Source of the DNA: Rhodobacter sp.
GTDB taxonomy: Bacteria; Pseudomonadota; Alphaproteobacteria; Rhodobacterales; Rhodobacteraceae
Length of the DNA stretch: 9,126 nucleotides
Assembly (NCBI GenBank): GCA_016704435.1
Contig: JADJAB010000036.1
Coordinates: 1-9,126, forward strand
Reading direction: 5' to 3'
Positions within the stretch are counted from its first letter, which is position 1, and the number at the start of each line of letters is the position of its first letter. Positions 6,410 to 9,126 of the stretch are shown here, piece after piece. Made by a program: the position numbers and the translations under genes. The notes under the pieces were generated by a model. The model worked only from the letters and a program-made list of their open reading frames with translations, was not told the origin of the DNA and searched no databases.

Positions 6410-7504
6410 CGCGGTCCTACATTCGCCGGGGGATCTGGCGGGGTCTCTGCCGGGGCCGGACTTGCCGCAGCCGCTGCTGCATCTTCCGCTGCGTCCTCTG
6501 CCGCGTCTGCGGCCGCTGGGCCTGGCCAGCGGCATCATCGGCCTGCCGCGCGGTGCGTCCGTACCGCCATGTCTCCAGGCAGATCCGCGCCAAAGCGTGC
6601 CCGCATCGCCGCATAGACCGGCTCAAGCGCCTGCCGCAAATCGCGCTTGATCCGTGTCGGGATCGGCAGGGCTGCCGTTGTATCAGGCGGGGCGATCGCC
6701 GGCTGGGGCGACACGCCCAGAAAACCGCAAAGCCCGTCCAGCCCCGCCTGTTCGGTCAGGGTTTCGTAAAACATATAGCGGATCCGGCTGGGCAGCACGG
6801 CGGCCTCCAGCTCGGTCAGGCTGCGGCTGTAATCCACATCCAGCAGGGTCAACAGCTTGCCACTGTCGGCATGCCGCGCGCGCCGCCTGCACCGCGATCT
6901 TGCGGCGTTCGGCTGCGGGGTTGATCGCGGGGATATCCGGCCCCGATCTGCGCCCAAAGCCGGTCCACCGGGTCGCGCAGCACAAAGAGGAACCGCGCGG
7001 TGCCGATTTCAGCCATCTGGGCGAAATCCTTGCGCTTCAGATGGCCATAGGTCGGGGTGAAATCACAGACCAGCTGCTGATTGCGCCGCCCGCGCAGCAG
7101 ATATTCCAGATAAGGCGGTGCGGCTCGGCGCTGTCAGTGACCCCGGTATAGATCGACAACAGCGCGGTTTCTTCCTCCAGCTGCTGCAGGGTGCGCTTGT
7201 TTTCCTCGACGCGGCCAATCTCGATCCGTTCGGTCAGGATCGACAGCGCCCGCTGCCGCCGCCGCAGGGTCTTGTTGGCATGGCCTTCCAGAATGTCAAA
7301 GTAATGCAGCTCGCGTTTTGGGGAAATGGCAGGCACGATGCCGCCGCATATAGTCCCACAGCCAGTCCACCCCGGCATATTGCGCGCCGATGCAGAACAG
7401 CATGCGGGCATCGACCGGAAACTGGTCGGCTCGTCGGTTTCGGGATCAATGCTGATCGCGGCATCGCGCACCGCTGCCACCACCTTGGCGCGTGGCCCGT
7501 CCAT
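6406..7504 (-). pseudogene. Sulfotransferase-like gene inside the capsule export operon, frameshifted
   Basis: The reconstructed product resembles PAPS-dependent sulfotransferases of Rhodobacterales. From N to C there is MLFCIGAQYAGVDWLWDYM (7403 on; the position of the 5'-phosphosulfate loop, normally GAQKAGTTWL, here with Tyr and Val-Asp in place of the usual Lys and Thr-Thr), RELHYFDILEGHANKTLRR, LVCDFTPTYGHLKRKDFAQM, then FLFVLRDPVDRLWAQ (3'-phosphate-binding RDPxxRxWxQ type), and YMFYETLTEQAGLDGLCGFL with RARFGADLP near the end. A tail rich in Ala and Pro (DAAEDAAEDAAAAAASPAPA) follows to a TGA overlapping kpsM. Frame changes occur near 7317, 7115, 6940, 6870, 6580 and 6510. The start is uncertain: ATG 7504 or 7403, or no separate start if fused to KpsT. 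The missing loop Lys leaves activity open even in a repaired gene. Location between kpsT and kpsM suggests sulfation of the exported glycan. Confidence 0.7.
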
Positions 7505-8149
7505 GTTGAAATTTGCCGCTCGATCGCCTCTTCGACATCGGCAAAATAGGTCAGCTTGCCGTTTTCCAGCACCGCCCCTGCCGAAACACATCTCGCGCAC
7601 GATGCCCAGCGAATGGCTTGACAAGATGCCCGCCGAATGCTGCATCCGTTCCCCGGAACACCGCGCTGCTTTTCTTCTTGAAGCCGGAATCGCCGACCGC
7701 TGTGACCTCGTCGATCAGATAGGTGTCAAAGTTCAGCCCCATCGAGACCCCAAACGACAGCCGCGACTTCATGCCCGATGACTAGGACCGCAGTGGCAGA
7801 TACAAATGCTGGCCCAGTTCCGGCAAGGACTGCAATAGTCGATCATGGCTTCGGTGTCGGCACCGTAAATCCGCGCCACAAAGCGGTGTTCTGCTCGCCG
7901 GTCATGTCAGGGTGGAACGAGCCGCCAAAGCCCACCCGGAAAGGAAATCGTGCCGGTCGACAGGATCTCGCCCGAGGTCGGATCAGAGGTGCCCGCAATC
8001 AGCCGCAACAGGGTGGATTTGCCCGCCCCGTTGCGCCCCAGCAACCCGACCGAGGGTTTCGAGGGGAAGGTGACATTGATGTGATCGGCCACCACTTTGC
8101 GCTGGCCCTGCAGCGTGAAGGTTTTGCAAAGGTCGCGCAGAACAATCAT
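7505..8149 (-). pseudogene. kpsT: KpsT-like capsule polysaccharide ABC transporter ATPase, frameshifted with an amber codon
   Basis: This is the ATPase partner of KpsM. ATG 8149 follows GAGG (8155-8158) at 5 nt. MIVLRDLCKTFTLQGQRK leads into Walker A GLLGRNGAGKSTLL, then FPVGFGGSFHPDMTGEQN (Q-loop region), FVARIYGAD, LPELGQHLYLPLRS, the signature SSGMKSRLSFGVSMGL, Walker B with DTYLIDEVTAVGD, the H-loop SHSLGIVREMC, and VLENGKLTYFADVEEAIER. All catalytic motifs of a 215-220-residue KpsT are present, but in several frames. Indels include an extra G at 7935-7937, an extra C at 7651-7654 and an extra A at 7584-7586 (plus-strand bases), and a missing base near 7890. In the signature frame, TAG (7782-7784) replaces the expected Tyr in RSYSSGMKSR, which is a substitution and not an indel. 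The end is uncertain because no usable stop lies before the sulfotransferase. Confidence 0.86.
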
Positions 8150-8156
8150 GGCGGCC

Positions 8157-9126
8157 TCAACGACGGTCCTTGAGCGAATAGAACACCAGCAGGCTGACCG
8201 CCCAAAGCAGGAAGGCAAACATCGCGGTCAGAAACAGCAGGGTCATCGGTGAGAGGGCTGCTCGGCAGCCTCGGCAAGCGTCGGCTGGATATGGGCGGCC
8301 AGATAGCGGGTCTGGCGGCGGGATTCGGCCGCCGCCCCGTCATATGCGCTCATCGCAGCGGTATAGGTCTGCTCGGCGAATTGCAGATCAACCGTCAGGC
8401 GTTCATATTCGCCGACCAGATCGGCAAAGGCGCTTGGGCCTGCTGCCCCGGACCCGCCCGCCCCGATGCCAAGGGTCTTTTGTTCGGCGGCGATCTGCGC
8501 CCGGATCACCTGAATGCGGCGGTCCGCCTGCACCATGCGCGGATCATCGGCCGGCACGCTGTCTTTCAGGATCGCCTGGTTGATCAGGGTTTCGGCCAGC
8601 TGGGCCTGCAGCGAGGACAGCAGCCCCATCTGGTTCTGCACGCTGGCGGTGGGATCGACAATCTGGGTGCGGTTGCGGAACAGCGTCAGGGCCTCGCGCG
8701 CCTGCTTGAGCCGGTCGACCGCCTCGTCGCGGTCTCGCGGAGCATAGCGGGTGGCGTCATTGCGGGCGATGACCGACAGCGCGTTGATCCTCTCGGAGCT
8801 GTTTTCATAGATCTGCGTGGCGATCTGGCGGGCGTCCTCGGCGGTAAAGGCTGCACCGTGACATTCAGGATGCCCGCGCCTTCGGTGTTGTAGACCTTCA
8901 CCATCCGCGGCCAGTAGCGCATCAGATCCTCGATGGTGCCAGGGACATGGAAGGCATAGAGCGGGTCCACCGCCGGATCGGCGCGCGACCAGATCGCACG
9001 CAGGTCAATGGCGTCATCAATCTTGCCGACCAGTTCCTGGCTTTGGATGAACTGATACAGGATATCGGTGTCCAGAGGACGAACTGCTGCCGCCAGCTGC
9101 CCCAGCCCGCTGAGCAGCTGCATCGC
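8157..9126 (-). pseudogene. kpsE: KpsE-like capsule export inner-membrane protein (polysaccharide co-polymerase), partial, frameshifted
   Basis: KpsE/CtrB/BexC proteins are anchored at both ends in the inner membrane and project into the periplasm, linking KpsMT to the outer-membrane KpsD/Wza-type exporter. The N-terminal anchor lies beyond the window. Visible are DTDILYQFIQSQELVGKID, YAFHVPGTIEDLMRYW, MVKVYNTEGAGILNVTVQ, then after a one-base break AFTAEDARQIATQIYENSS, a long coiled-coil with REALTLFRNRTQIVDPTASV and QNQMGLLSSLQAQLAETLI, the segment RYLAAHIQPTLAEAAEQP, and after a second break the C-terminal membrane helix (about 8243-8180) ending SLKDRR and TGA 8157-8159. The first break is at 8851, where CAG CC should be CAG GCC; the second lies near 8245-8260. 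kpsT starts 7 nt further on, so both are in one transcript. Outside the breaks the protein is well conserved. Confidence 0.88.

Noticed and set aside
5960..6924. Plus-strand open frames over kpsM and the sulfotransferase
   Set aside because: They are low-complexity Arg/Ala/Gly/Gln-rich antisense frames with no start context; all conserved motifs are on the minus strand.
1..9126. CRISPR array, prophage or toxin-antitoxin pair
   Set aside because: No regularly spaced direct repeats, phage structural genes or paired small ORFs with ribosome sites were seen.

Overview
The window is a GC-rich alphaproteobacterial accessory region. It is probably from the Rhodobacteraceae, and plasmid-borne or otherwise mobile. 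The support is the Rhodobacterales style of the capsule-export and sulfotransferase proteins, the RTX-type protein and the density of Tn3-family elements. No replication or rRNA genes are present to confirm the host.

Left part (1-3795). Bases 1-105 hold, on the minus strand, the end of a signal peptide and the first residues of a nuclease-like (SNase/thermonuclease) protein. Its 5' end is replaced by a complete, compact Tn3-family transposon at 106-3795. The transposon has two 38-bp terminal inverted repeats (33/38 identical), a leftward tnpA with one single-base frameshift, a rightward intact serine resolvase tnpR, a divergent promoter/res spacer between them, and no passenger gene. Both stop codons lie inside the inverted repeats. 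The 5-bp flanks differ and belong to different genes, so the junctions reflect a rearrangement and not a simple insertion.

Middle (3796-4962). This is the remnant of a second, different Tn3-family element: the N-terminal part of its tnpA (minus strand, decayed), a res-like spacer, a divergent resolvase with one frameshift, and a probable 38-bp right end at 4926-4962. That end cuts a minus-strand RTX-like calcium-binding protein gene (start at 5220) after about 86 codons. The order of events reads as RTX gene, then element 2, then element 1 joined into element 2.

Right part (5600-9126). This is a minus-strand capsule polysaccharide export operon in transcript order kpsE (C-terminal part), kpsT, sulfotransferase-like gene, kpsM. 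Junctions are tight: 7 nt between kpsE and kpsT, and an ATGA overlap between the sulfotransferase and kpsM. KpsE is the periplasm-spanning polysaccharide co-polymerase, KpsT and KpsM are the ABC-2 ATPase and permease. The sulfotransferase between T and M suggests a sulfated capsule. Every one of these genes is interrupted by single-base indels, and kpsT also has an amber codon at its ABC signature. Many indels change short homopolymers, so sequence error and real decay must be separated before the locus is called dead.

I found no CRISPR array, tRNA, rRNA or clear unknown multi-gene system. The least ordinary features are the sulfotransferase embedded within the capsule exporter genes, the nested transposon junctions, and the uneven indel pattern.
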